From: Clostridia bacterium
GTDB taxonomy: Bacteria > Bacillota > Clostridia > Oscillospirales > Acutalibacteraceae
Assembly (NCBI GenBank): GCA_017454815.1
Contig: JAFTCG010000011.1
Span: 1 to 32,331 of the forward strand
DNA: 32,331 nucleotides
Direction: 5' to 3'
Part shown: in pieces, positions 7,350 through 14,744 of the stretch
Numbering within the stretch: the first letter of the stretch is position 1
How the letters are laid out: the number at the start of each line of letters is the position of its first letter
The notes under the pieces: model-generated
The model's input: only the letters and a program-made list of their open reading frames with translations
Told to the model about the DNA's origin: nothing
Databases searched by the model: none
Position numbers and translations under genes: made by a program

Positions 7350-8873
7350 ATGTTTTCAAGAATAAAAAGCATCGGAATTCTCGGGCTTGAAACCTACATG
7401 ATCGACGTTGAGGCGGACGTTTCCAGAGGTTTGCCGAAGTTTGACATCGTCGGGCTGCCGACTCCTTCGATCAGCGAGGCAAAGGACAGAGTCCACTCAG
7501 CGATCAAAAACAACAAGATGATTTTCCCGATCAGCAGGATTACCGTCAATCTTGCCCCTGCGGACAAGAAGAAAAACGGAACCTTTTACGACCTGCCGAT
7601 CCTCATCGCGATTCTGCGTTCCTCAAACCAGATCCCCGAAGTGTCGGACGATACTGCGTTCATAGGGGAGCTTTCGCTGGACGGAACGATCAGAAAAGTC
7701 AGCGGAGTTTTGCCGATGGTGATAGAGGCGGCGGCAAACGGGATCAGGAAAATATTCCTTCCCAAGGGCAACGCCGCGGAAACCGTTTACGTCAGCGGGA
7801 TCGACGTTTTTGCCGTCGAAAACATAGCGGAAGTCATAAACCACATCAACGGCACGAAAAAGCTCGAGAGCGTGAAAAAGGAAGATTATCCCGATCTTCG
7901 AGAGGACGTTTATGTTGAAGATTTTTCCGAGGTCATGGGGCAGTACGAAGCAAAGAGGGCGATGGAGGTCGCCGCCGCGGGAGGACACAACATCATCATG
8001 GTCGGCTCTCCCGGCTCCGGCAAGACGATGCTCGCGAAGAGGATCCCTTCGATTTTGCCGCAGATGACCGAGACCGAGTCTCTTGAAACGACAAAGATCT
8101 ATTCCATCGCCGGCGAGATGCCGGAAAACGTATCTATGATAAAAACAAGACCGTTTCGCTCGCCGCATCACACCGTTTCGCCCGCCGGGCTTTCGGGCGG
8201 CGGATCGATCCCGAAACCGGGCGAATTGTCGCTCGCGCACAACGGCGTGCTGTTCCTCGACGAGCTGCCGGAATTCCCGCGCTCCATCACCGAGACGATG
8301 CGTCAGCCGATCGAGGACGGCGTTATCAGGATCGCAAGGGTGCAGGCGACGGTGAGCTATCCGAGCTCGTTTATGCTTGTTTGCGCGATGAATCCCTGCC
8401 CGTGCGGATTTTACGGCCATCCCACGAAAGAGTGCACCTGCTCAAGGTCAGCCGTTGAAAAGTATCTCGCGAGAGTTTCCGGGCCGCTGCTTGACAGGGT
8501 GGATATCCACATCGAGGTGCCGCCGGTCGATTACAACGACATCAAAAAGAAGTCTGAAGCCGAAAAAAGCGCCGACATCAGAAAACGCGTCAACGCCGCA
8601 AGAGAGATCCAGAACAGGCGTTTTGAAAACAGCCCGACAAACTGCAACGCAAAGATGACTCCCGCCGAGACAAGGCAATATTGCAGCCTGACGGACGACG
8701 CCGAAAAACTTGTCAGGTCAGCGTTTGAGAGCATGTCGCTTTCTGCAAGGGCGTACGATAAGATACTCAGGGTGTCGAGGACGATCGCAGACCTTGATAA
8801 CGAGGAAAAAATTTTGCCGCGGCACGTTGCCGAAGCGGTAAGGTACCGCAGTCTCGACCGCAAATATTGGTAG
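7350..8873 (+). CDS. yifB: YifB/ComM-family Mg-chelatase-like AAA+ ATPase
   Basis: The protein has 507 residues, normal for the family. Residues 1-190 form the ChlI-like N-terminal fold (FSRIKSIGILGLETY, FDIVGLP). The AAA+ core has Walker A GSPGSGKT at 219-226 and Walker B LFLDE at 301-305. A cysteine cluster (CAMNPCPCGFYGHPTKECTC) follows near residues 345-365, and the C-terminus is the Mg-chelatase C domain (RAYDKILRVSRTIADL). ComM, the studied member in Gram-negative bacteria, is a hexameric helicase that promotes branch migration in natural transformation; the clostridial role is inferred. ATG 7350 is preferred over GTG 7341 because GGGTGA sits just before it and relatives begin MFS-(K/R). 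In-operon with the preceding unknown membrane protein. Confidence 0.93.
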   Translation: MFSRIKSIGILGLETYMIDVEADVSRGLPKFDIVGLPTPSISEAKDRVHSAIKNNKMIFPISRITVNLAPADKKKNGTFYDLPILIAILRSSNQIPEVSDDTAFIGELSLDGTIRKVSGVLPMVIEAAANGIRKIFLPKGNAAETVYVSGIDVFAVENIAEVINHINGTKKLESVKKEDYPDLREDVYVEDFSEVMGQYEAKRAMEVAAAGGHNIIMVGSPGSGKTMLAKRIPSILPQMTETESLETTKIYSIAGEMPENVSMIKTRPFRSPHHTVSPAGLSGGGSIPKPGELSLAHNGVLFLDELPEFPRSITETMRQPIEDGVIRIARVQATVSYPSSFMLVCAMNPCPCGFYGHPTKECTCSRSAVEKYLARVSGPLLDRVDIHIEVPPVDYNDIKKKSEAEKSADIRKRVNAAREIQNRRFENSPTNCNAKMTPAETRQYCSLTDDAEKLVRSAFESMSLSARAYDKILRVSRTIADLDNEEKILPRHVAEAVRYRSLDRKYW

Positions 8874-8948
8874 GGTGCGCCGAAAAGCATTGAGAAAAAA
8901 CGTCGGATTAAAGCGTTTGAAAGAGCAATTATCTTTCCAAATCAGAAT

Positions 8949-8993
8949 AAAAAGGGTGATCGCAGTCGAAAATCTCGTGCGATCACCCTTTTT
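8949..8993. terminator. Long perfect bidirectional terminator
   Basis: AAAAAGGGTGATCGCA (8949-8964) pairs without mismatch with TGCGATCACCCTTTTT (8978-8993): 16 bp, T tract on both strands. Confidence 0.93.
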
Positions 8994-9013
8994 GCTTTTC
9001 ATTTACTTTACCG

Positions 9014-9143
9014 GCTCGTACAAACGTACCGTTTGATCAACGCCATGTTGATTTGTTGGAAATTTGCCGCATTGAGAGCGAGCAGATAATATGATATATT
9101 ATTTCACTTCCTGCTCGCGCAAACGTACCGTTTGATCAATGCC
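9014..9143. repeat. Direct repeat pair around a CAAACG/CGTTTG dyad
   Basis: The 31-base block 9014-9044 recurs at 9113-9143 with three differences. Each copy contains the dyad CAAACG-TAC-CGTTTG followed by GATCAA. Similar downstream words (TTGATTTG, GC(C/G)GCATTGAG(A/G)GCGAGC) follow both copies, so the repeated unit is roughly 80-100 bases. CTTCCTGCTCGCGCA, which begins the second copy, occurs again at about 9416-9430. No reading frame is conserved between copies. Confidence 0.75.
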
Positions 9144-9200
9144 GTGGGAGCAGGCAGTTGATTTGCGGCATTGAGGGCGAGCTGGCAGGCGAGACAAATC

Positions 9201-9346
9201 TTGGCTCCCTTGTGTAAAGGGAGCTGGATGCGAACGCAGTGAGCAGACTGAGGGATTGTCAGCACAATTAAAGTTTTTCCTAAACATTGAAACGTACAAC
9301 CCTTCCGCCTCGTCCCTCGGCACCTCCCCTTACACAGGGGAGGCAA
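9201..9346. mobile_element. MITE-like inverted-repeat element, no coding capacity
   Basis: The 26-base ends (9201-9226 and 9321-9346, inverted) agree at 22 positions, and inner parts (ACTGAGGGATTGT near 9247-9259; ACAACCCTTCCG near 9296-9307) are also inverted copies. Each end is itself a hairpin with an 8-bp stem and a GTGTA loop. The four differences between the ends are two compensatory pair changes (G-C to C-G and T-A to C-G). No target-site duplication is obvious. From memory, similar hairpin repeats are scattered in intergenic DNA of gut Clostridia; this needs a genome search. Confidence 0.6.
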
Positions 9347-9380
9347 GAAAACATAGCCGTAAAATACATCTGACTTTGGC

Positions 9381-9404
9381 GGGCGGATGATATGATATCC
9401 GCCC
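9381..9404. repeat. Palindromic intergenic hairpin
   Basis: GGGCGGAT (9381-9388) and ATCCGCCC (9397-9404) form an 8-bp stem around GATATGAT. No T tract follows, so it is not a normal terminator. Confidence 0.6.
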
Positions 9405-9470
9405 CTACAAACACGCTTCCTGCTCGCGCACTCAATTAAAAAATCTGATAAACACCAACACGGCATGGCA

Positions 9471-9519
9471 GCGGGGCTTCCCCGCCGGCACGGCTTGCCT
9501 GCGGGTGCTACCCGCTTTT
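9471..9519. repeat. Two adjacent GC-rich mini-hairpins
   Basis: GCGGGG-CTT-CCCCGC (9471-9485) and GCGGGT-GCT-ACCCGC (9501-9515), the second followed by TTTT on the plus strand. They are the last recognisable part of the gene-free repeat patch between 9003 and 9530. The remaining bases to 9591 show nothing I can name. Confidence 0.55.
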
Positions 9520-9591
9520 CGCTGAATGCGACAGTCCCTTTTAATATCATCTGTTTTATTTTCAAAAAACCGAATTGTTCCGGCTTTGGAT

Positions 9592-10827
9592 TTATTTGTC
9601 TGTCTCCGAAACTGTATCGGCTTTCGATTCGGAGGCGGCTGCGTCTGTTTTTGCGCCCACAGGCTTTTTCTCGAACGGCGTCCACAGGTGGATTATGCCG
9701 TCGTCGTTGAGGAGCTTGAGCATAATGATGATTAGCGGCACCATCAACATTCCTATAACGCCGAAGAGCTTGAGACCGACGTACATACCAAGGATCGTCA
9801 CAAACGGCGGAAGACCGAGCTGTCCCGCGACGAGCTTTGGCTCGATGAACTGCCTTGCGACGGTGATGACGCCGTAAAGCACAAGCAGAGCGATGCCCAT
9901 CGACGGCGCTCCCATGATGAAGGAGTAGATCGCCCACGGGATGAGGATGGTACCCGTTCCCAGGACTGGCATGATGTCGACGACGGCGGTGATGATCGCG
10001 ATGAAGACAATGTATCCGCCCTTGTAGATGTTGAGCCAGCTGAGGATCTTAAGTCCAAGCGCCATTTCGCAAAACGTGATGAAAATAATTATCGCGTAAG
10101 CCTTCAGGAGCTTAAGCACGGAGCTACGGAAAATCTCTTTTGATCTGGAGAGGATGAGACGGTTTTTGCCCTTGAACTGGAGAACTATAAATTTCTTCAG
10201 CCAGCCGTAATCGGCGGCGACAAAGCAGGCGGCGATGATCGAAACGATGCATGAAATCAGCAATGAAGGAATGCCTTTTGCAAAACTCCAGATCCCGCTG
10301 ATGGGGCCGGAAAGCGTGCTCAGGTCGAATCCCGAGAAAGAGGCGACGTTGCTCGTCGCGCTCGAAACCTCGCTCGACGCGGCAAGGGATGACAGGCTTC
10401 CAATGAGAGAATCCATTGCCTTGTGGACGACCGCTTCCGCGTTGTCGGGCAGGAACGAGATCTTTTTGTAAACCCACCGCTGAACGGCGTTGAAGAAATC
10501 GGGGAACGAATCGATCTTGTGCGACAGGAAGGAAGCGAAGTTTTTCACCGCAGAGACGATCTGCGCACCAACGAAGATGATGAATATCGCGATAACCGAC
10601 ACCAGCAGCAAGACCAGAACCGTGGAAATTATCCCGCGTTTTACCGGCAACTTCTTGTCAAGGAAGTTAGTCGGCCTCTGGACAAGGAACGCTATGAGTA
10701 TCGCGATCAGGAACGGAAGAAAGATGCCGAACGCATATCTCATGAAAAAATAGAAAAGCCCGAGGATTATCGCATAGTAGAAAATGCTGATCAGAGCTTT
10801 TTTCTTCCTGTTCAAGGCTTCGTCCAT
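9592..10827 (-). CDS. AI-2E family permease (YtvI-like)
   Basis: The protein has 411 residues. Two N-terminal membrane segments (ISIFYYAIILGLFYFFM and FGIFLPFLIAILIAFLVQRP), a middle extracytoplasmic region rich in Ser/Ala, and four to five C-terminal helices with GGYIVFIAIITAVVDIMPVLGTGTILIPW and RQFIEPKLVAGQLGLPPFVTI match the AI-2E transporter family; the E-PK motif is diagnostic. Family members include the sporulation membrane protein YtvI, autoinducer-2 exporters and Na+/H+ antiporters, so the substrate is uncertain. ATG 10827 is chosen over a TTG at 10884 and an ATG at 10839 because GGTGA lies 5 bases before it and the others lie within or too close to promoter and ribosome signals. It is transcribed divergently from hom. 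Confidence 0.88.
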   Translation of the reverse strand: MDEALNRKKKALISIFYYAIILGLFYFFMRYAFGIFLPFLIAILIAFLVQRPTNFLDKKLPVKRGIISTVLVLLLVSVIAIFIIFVGAQIVSAVKNFASFLSHKIDSFPDFFNAVQRWVYKKISFLPDNAEAVVHKAMDSLIGSLSSLAASSEVSSATSNVASFSGFDLSTLSGPISGIWSFAKGIPSLLISCIVSIIAACFVAADYGWLKKFIVLQFKGKNRLILSRSKEIFRSSVLKLLKAYAIIIFITFCEMALGLKILSWLNIYKGGYIVFIAIITAVVDIMPVLGTGTILIPWAIYSFIMGAPSMGIALLVLYGVITVARQFIEPKLVAGQLGLPPFVTILGMYVGLKLFGVIGMLMVPLIIIMLKLLNDDGIIHLWTPFEKKPVGAKTDAAASESKADTVSETDK

Positions 10828-10862
10828 TTCAATCACCATCCTTTTTGTTTTCTTACAGGGAT

Positions 10863-10891
10863 ATTTTATACCATAAAGGAGCAAAAAACAA
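10863..10891 (-). promoter_or_regulatory. Promoter of the AI-2E permease gene
   Basis: Minus strand: TTGTTT (10891-10886), a 17-base spacer and TAAAAT (10868-10863). The upstream AT-rich block 10892-10945 is shared with the divergent hom promoter. Confidence 0.6.
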
Positions 10892-10960
10892 TAGCATTAC
10901 CGTCAAAATCAAATAAATTAAAAAAAATTTAAAATTTCTCTTTATTATCTTGGGCGTTTG

Positions 10961-10969
10961 TGGTACAAT
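10961..10969 (+). promoter_or_regulatory. hom: Extended -10 promoter of hom-lysC
   Basis: TG (10961-10962), one base, then TACAAT (10964-10969); the -35 region is weak. The leader of about 75 bases contains the hairpin GATAT-TCGCGAGG-ATATC (11017-11034) but no recognisable lysine riboswitch or T-box. Confidence 0.55.
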
Positions 10970-11048
10970 TATTGCGAATGTTTTTGGATTTTGAAAAAAA
11001 TACGAGTGGAAAGGAAGATATTCGCGAGGATATCTCAGGTCAGTAACA

Positions 11049-12281
11049 ATGAAAGTTTCCGTTATGGGGCACGGCACCGTCGGCTCGGGCGTCGTAGAAG
11101 TGATATTGACAAACAACGAAAAAATCGTCAGCCGGAACGGACTCGACAGCCTTGAAATATCGCACATCCTCGATCTGAGAGATTTTGACGTTCCCTATAA
11201 AGACAAGTTTACCAAAGATTTTAACGTCATTCTCAACGATGACGAAACGAGCGTCGTCGTTGAAACGATGGGCGGGCTTCATCCGGCTTACGAGTTTGTC
11301 AAAAGCTGTCTCGAAGCGGGCAAGAGCGTCTGCACCTCGAACAAAGAGCTTGTTGCGGCTTTCGGCGACGAGCTTCTCGACATCGCGAGGGAGAAGAACG
11401 TGAACTTCCTCTTTGAAGCGAGCGTCGGCGGCGGCATCCCGATCATCAGACCGATCACAAAATGCCTTGCCGCGAACGAATTCCGGAAAGTTGCCGGAAT
11501 CCTCAACGGCACAACAAACTTCATTTTGTCTAAAATGATAAAAGAGAACATGAGCCTTGAACAGGCGCTGAAGATCGCCCAGGACAACGGCTATGCGGAA
11601 AAGGATCCGACCAACGACGTCGAAGGTCACGACGCCTGCCGAAAGATCTGCATTCTCGCTTCGCTGTGCTTCGGAACTCACGTTTACCCCGACGAGATCG
11701 CAACGCAGGGCATCACGGGAATCTCGCTGTTTGACGTTGAATATGCAAAAAGCTGCGGCAGAGTGATAAAGCTCATCGGCTCGGCCGAAAAACAGCCTGA
11801 CGGCAGGATCTGCGCCCGGGTGGGCCCGGCGCTTGTCAACGGCGAAAGCCCCCTCGCAAGCGTGGACGGAGTGTTCAACGCCGTTATGGTCGACGGAAAC
11901 GCGGTCGATGAAGTATATTTCATCGGCAAAGGCGCGGGAAAACTTGCGACAGCCAGCGCGGTCGTCGCGGACGTGATAGATTGCGCTGTCAACGGCAGCA
12001 CTCTCAGAAGCTATCGCTGGGAAAAGCACGTTGACGGTAAGCTCGTCCCCGCAGATGAAGTTGCAACCAAAATGTACGTCAGGGGCTTCTCCTCTGATGA
12101 GAGCATAAAAGAAAAAATTTCTTCGGTTTTCGGAAACGTTGATTTCCTCACAAGAGCAAATGCTCCCAAAGACGAGATCGCTTTTGTCACCGGATCCGAC
12201 GTTCAGAGCGTTATAAAGCAGAAACTCGAAAAACTTGACGGCTTCGATATACAGTCTCTGATAAGACTTGCAGACTTTTAG
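11049..12281 (+). CDS. hom: Homoserine dehydrogenase
   Basis: The protein has 410 residues. It catalyses NAD(P)H-dependent reduction of aspartate semialdehyde to homoserine, on the path to threonine and methionine. The Rossmann motif GHGTVGSGV (residues 7-15), TSNKELVAA, EASVGGGIPIIRP, ILNGTTNFILSKM and DPTNDVEGHDACRKICIL are conserved signatures; the lysine in the last motif is the catalytic one. The C-terminal 80 residues (from about 330) fit the ACT-like regulatory domain, suggesting feedback control by an end product. The start ATG has only a weak AGGT nearby; a better AAAGGAAG (11010-11017) is separated from it by a small hairpin. lysC follows after 15 bases, so the two committed aspartate-pathway steps are co-transcribed. 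Confidence 0.95.
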   Translation: MKVSVMGHGTVGSGVVEVILTNNEKIVSRNGLDSLEISHILDLRDFDVPYKDKFTKDFNVILNDDETSVVVETMGGLHPAYEFVKSCLEAGKSVCTSNKELVAAFGDELLDIAREKNVNFLFEASVGGGIPIIRPITKCLAANEFRKVAGILNGTTNFILSKMIKENMSLEQALKIAQDNGYAEKDPTNDVEGHDACRKICILASLCFGTHVYPDEIATQGITGISLFDVEYAKSCGRVIKLIGSAEKQPDGRICARVGPALVNGESPLASVDGVFNAVMVDGNAVDEVYFIGKGAGKLATASAVVADVIDCAVNGSTLRSYRWEKHVDGKLVPADEVATKMYVRGFSSDESIKEKISSVFGNVDFLTRANAPKDEIAFVTGSDVQSVIKQKLEKLDGFDIQSLIRLADF

Positions 12282-12296
12282 AAAGGGTGAAAACAT

Positions 12297-13502
12297 ATGG
12301 GACTGATCGTTCAGAAATTCGGCGGCAGTTCGGTCGCTGATGCGCACAGAGTCAAAAATGTCGCAAGGATCGTCACGGACACCTATGCAAAGGGCAACGA
12401 CGTTATAGTTGTTGTCTCCGCGCAGGGCGACACAACCGACGACCTTATCGAAAAGGCGGCGGAAATATCAAAAAAACCGTCCGCAAGGGAGATGGATATG
12501 CTCCTTTGCTCCGGCGAACAGATCTCGATCGCGCTTCTTGCAATGGCGATCAAAGAGCTTGGGTTCCCGGCGATATCTCTCCTCGGCTGGCAGGCGGGGT
12601 TCAACACTTCCTCGAGCTACAACAAGGCGAGGATCAAAAAAATCAACACCGAGCGGCTCAAGGAAGAGCTTTCAAAGAACAACATCGTCGTTGTCGCGGG
12701 CTTCCAGGGCATCAACAAATACGATGACCTCACAACGCTCGGCAGAGGCGGGTCGGACACGAGCGCAGTGGCGATCGCCGCCGCAATGAGAGCCGACAGA
12801 TGTCAGATATTTACGGACGTTGAAGGCGTGTTCACGGCTGACCCGAGGAAGGTCAAGGACGCCCTGAAGCTAAAAGAGATAACCTACGATGAGATGCTGG
12901 AGCTTGCCACACTCGGCGCACAGGTTCTCAACAACAGATCCGTCGAAATGGCAAAGAAATACAACGTCGAGCTTGAAGTCCTTTCAAGCCTGACAAACGT
13001 TCCCGGAACGATAGTTAAGGAGGTCGCTAATATGGAAAAAATGCTCGTCAGAGGCGTAACGAAGGATACGGACGTAGCCCGTGTTTCAATACTGAACGTG
13101 CCGGACACACCCGGCGTTGCTTTCAGGATTTTTGACAAACTTGCCGCGAAGAACGTCAACGTGGACATCATCCTGCAGTCCATCGGCAGGGACGGAACGA
13201 AGGATATCACCTTCACCACAACGTGCGACAACTGCGACACAGTCAAGGAGATCATCGAAAACTCCGAATACGAGGACGCAAAAGTCGAGATCAACACCGA
13301 CGTTGCAAAAATCTCCGTTGTCGGCGCAGGCATGGAAACCCACCCCGGCACAGCCGCAAAGATGTTCGAGGCGCTCTATGAAAACGACATCAACATCCAG
13401 ATGATCTCAACCAGTGAAATCAAAATTTCCGTGCTCATCGACAAAGAATATGCGGACAAAGCCGTTACGGCAGTGCACAGAGCTTTCTTCCCTGTTAAAT
13501 AA
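12297..13502 (+). CDS. lysC: Aspartate kinase with C-terminal tandem ACT domains
   Basis: The protein has 401 residues. It phosphorylates aspartate, the first step to lysine, threonine, methionine and diaminopimelate. KFGGSSV at residues 7-13, CSGEQIS, and GRGGSDTSAVA near 150-160 are kinase-domain signatures. ACT domains follow at about 258-330 and 335-401 (GVAFRIFDKLAAKNVNVDIILQS; GTAAKMFEALYENDINIQMISTSEIKISVLI). AAAGGGTG precedes the ATG. A second, near-perfect ribosome site and an in-frame ATG at residue 246 could give a separate regulatory subunit, described as its own entry. It ends the hom-lysC operon; efp has its own promoter. Confidence 0.96.
   Translation: MGLIVQKFGGSSVADAHRVKNVARIVTDTYAKGNDVIVVVSAQGDTTDDLIEKAAEISKKPSAREMDMLLCSGEQISIALLAMAIKELGFPAISLLGWQAGFNTSSSYNKARIKKINTERLKEELSKNNIVVVAGFQGINKYDDLTTLGRGGSDTSAVAIAAAMRADRCQIFTDVEGVFTADPRKVKDALKLKEITYDEMLELATLGAQVLNNRSVEMAKKYNVELEVLSSLTNVPGTIVKEVANMEKMLVRGVTKDTDVARVSILNVPDTPGVAFRIFDKLAAKNVNVDIILQSIGRDGTKDITFTTTCDNCDTVKEIIENSEYEDAKVEINTDVAKISVVGAGMETHPGTAAKMFEALYENDINIQMISTSEIKISVLIDKEYADKAVTAVHRAFFPVK
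13017..13502 (+). CDS. lysC: Possible in-frame beta subunit of aspartate kinase (internal start at 13032)
   Basis: AAGGAGGT at 13017-13024 is followed, after 7 bases, by ATG 13032, in frame with lysC at codon 246. Translation from there gives 156 residues made only of the two ACT domains. Bacillus subtilis aspartokinase II is known to be an alpha2-beta2 enzyme whose beta subunit arises from an internal in-frame start at about the same residue. The coding bounds of the product would be 13032-13502; the ribosome site is included here. Confidence 0.6.
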   Translation, partial: KEVANMEKMLVRGVTKDTDVARVSILNVPDTPGVAFRIFDKLAAKNVNVDIILQSIGRDGTKDITFTTTCDNCDTVKEIIENSEYEDAKVEINTDVAKISVVGAGMETHPGTAAKMFEALYENDINIQMISTSEIKISVLIDKEYADKAVTAVHRAFFPVK

Positions 13503-13505
13503 GGG

Positions 13506-13534
13506 TTGCAATTACTATAAAAATAGTGTAAAAT
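13506..13534 (+). promoter_or_regulatory. efp: Promoter of efp
   Basis: TTGCAA (13506-13511), a 17-base spacer and TAAAAT (13529-13534). It starts 4 bases after the lysC stop, so efp is its own unit. Confidence 0.72.
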
Positions 13535-13565
13535 CAGAATATAATGATTATTGGAGGAAAAATAT

Positions 13566-14123
13566 ATGGTATCAGCAGGCGATTTCAGAAACGGTATTAC
13601 ATTCGAAATGGAAGGAAACGTTTATCAGATCATCGAATTCCAGCACGTTAAACCCGGCAAGGGCGCGGCGTTCGTCAGGGCGAAGATCAGGAACGTCATC
13701 TCCGGAGCGGTTACCGAGACAACTTTCAACCCCACCGCAAAATTCCCGACGGCTTATATCGAAAGGAAAGACATGGAATATTCTTACAGCGACGGCGATC
13801 TTTACTATTTCATGGATCCCGAAAGCTATGAGCTCGTTCCGATCAACGCGGACATCCTCGGCGACAACTTCAAGTTTGTCAAAGAGAACATGGTCTGCAA
13901 GGTTCTCTCCTACAAGGGCAACGTCTTCGGCGTTGAGCCGCCCACATTTGTAACTCTCCAGGTTACCCAGACCGATCCCGGCTTCAAGGGCGACACTGCA
14001 ACGAACGCTACAAAACCCGCTACGCTTGAAACAGGCGCAGAGGTCAGAGTTCCCCTCTTCATCGACGAGGGCGAAATGATCAACATCGACACCCGTACAG
14101 GCGAATATATGTCAAGAGCATAA
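13566..14123 (+). CDS. efp: Translation elongation factor P
   Basis: The protein has 185 residues, the standard length. It relieves ribosome stalling at polyproline stretches by binding between the P and E sites. Three beta-barrel domains are recognisable: the KOW-like N-terminal domain with [19 protein letters not shown] and [12 protein letters not shown], an OB domain, and the C-terminal [31 protein letters not shown]. Lys32 in the PGKGA loop is the position that is modified in other bacteria (lysylation or 5-aminopentanolylation in known systems); no modifying enzyme is in the window. ATG 13566 with GGAGG at 13553-13557 is chosen over the upstream TTG at 13551, which is inside the ribosome site. 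Confidence 0.97.
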   Translation: MVSAGDFRNGITFEMEGNVYQIIEFQHVKPGKGAAFVRAKIRNVISGAVTETTFNPTAKFPTAYIERKDMEYSYSDGDLYYFMDPESYELVPINADILGDNFKFVKENMVCKVLSYKGNVFGVEPPTFVTLQVTQTDPGFKGDTATNATKPATLETGAEVRVPLFIDEGEMINIDTRTGEYMSRA

Positions 14124-14136
14124 AGGAGTTTCGGCC

Positions 14137-14550
14137 ATGATGACAATTACTGAAAAAGTTGCTTATTTGAGAGGACTTGTTGAGGGCATGAAGCTTGACG
14201 ACGGCAAAGACGAAGTTAAGATCATCAATGCTGTCATCGACGTGCTTGACGACATCGCGCTGAGCGTTGCCGACCTTGAAGACGAGGTCGCTTGCGTTGA
14301 GGAATATGTCGACGACATCGACGCTGATCTCGAAGACCTTGAAGATTACGTTTTCGACGAGTGCGACTGCGAAGAGTGTGAGGGTGACTGCTTCGACTAT
14401 GACGACGACGAGCTTTATGAAGTCACCTGCCCCCAGTGCGAGGAAACGATTACGATCGATTCTCAGATCGTCGAAGAAGGCTCGATCGAATGCCCCAACT
14501 GCGGCGCAGAGCTTGAATTTGACGTCGACCTTGACGACGAGGAAGAATAA
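14137..14550 (+). CDS. CD1247-like acidic zinc-ribbon protein
   Basis: The protein has 137 residues. The N-terminus TITEKVAYLRGLVEGMKLD is the signature of the family named after Clostridioides CD1247. A heptad-like acidic helix follows (residues about 25-75, LSVADLEDEVACVEEYVDDIDADLEDLEDYV) with a small cysteine cluster (CDCEECEGDC, 88-97). The C-terminal zinc ribbon has CPQCEETI and CPNCGAELEF. It is very acidic, with a DDEEE end. The function of the family is unknown. It follows efp by 13 bases and shares its terminator, so co-expression with a translation factor is likely. The coiled-coil plus zinc-ribbon build suggests a binding or scaffold protein, but that is a guess. Confidence 0.82.
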   Translation: MMTITEKVAYLRGLVEGMKLDDGKDEVKIINAVIDVLDDIALSVADLEDEVACVEEYVDDIDADLEDLEDYVFDECDCEECEGDCFDYDDDELYEVTCPQCEETITIDSQIVEEGSIECPNCGAELEFDVDLDDEEE

Positions 14551-14568
14551 AACAACAGCATATTTTCC

Positions 14569-14606
14569 AAACGGGCTTTCGCCGAGTGCGTCAGCCCGTT
14601 TTTTTC
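14569..14606 (+). terminator. Terminator of the efp operon
   Basis: AAACGGGCT (14569-14577) pairs with AGCCCGTTT (14593-14601), with seven T residues from 14599. Confidence 0.9.
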
Positions 14607-14639
14607 GCGCCGATAAAAGAAAAAACCGCTCAAAAACTA

Positions 14640-14668
14640 TTGATATATCAATAAAAAAATAGTATAAT
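14640..14668 (+). promoter_or_regulatory. gltX: Promoter of gltX-glnS
   Basis: TTGATA (14640-14645), a 17-base spacer and consensus TATAAT (14663-14668). TTGATATATCAA at the -35 is palindromic. The 75-base leader has a small GCGGC/GCCGC hairpin (14712-14726) and is too short for a T-box. Confidence 0.82.
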
Positions 14669-14744
14669 AATCGGTGTATATCATAAAATGGGTTAAAGTA
14701 ACAATTTCACTGCGGCAAACAGCCGCCAAACGGGAGAGATTTTT

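Noticed and set aside
9014-9143. CRISPR-like array
   Set aside because: Only two copies with similar, not unique, spacers and no cas genes.
9104-9937. 277-codon minus-strand frame
   Set aside because: It spans the repeat patch and the 3' part of the AI-2E gene in another frame; the peptide is Arg/Cys/His-rich as expected for a shadow frame.
14669-14744. T-box leader before gltX
   Set aside because: Only 75 bases long, with no TGGNACC T-box sequence or terminator/antiterminator pair.
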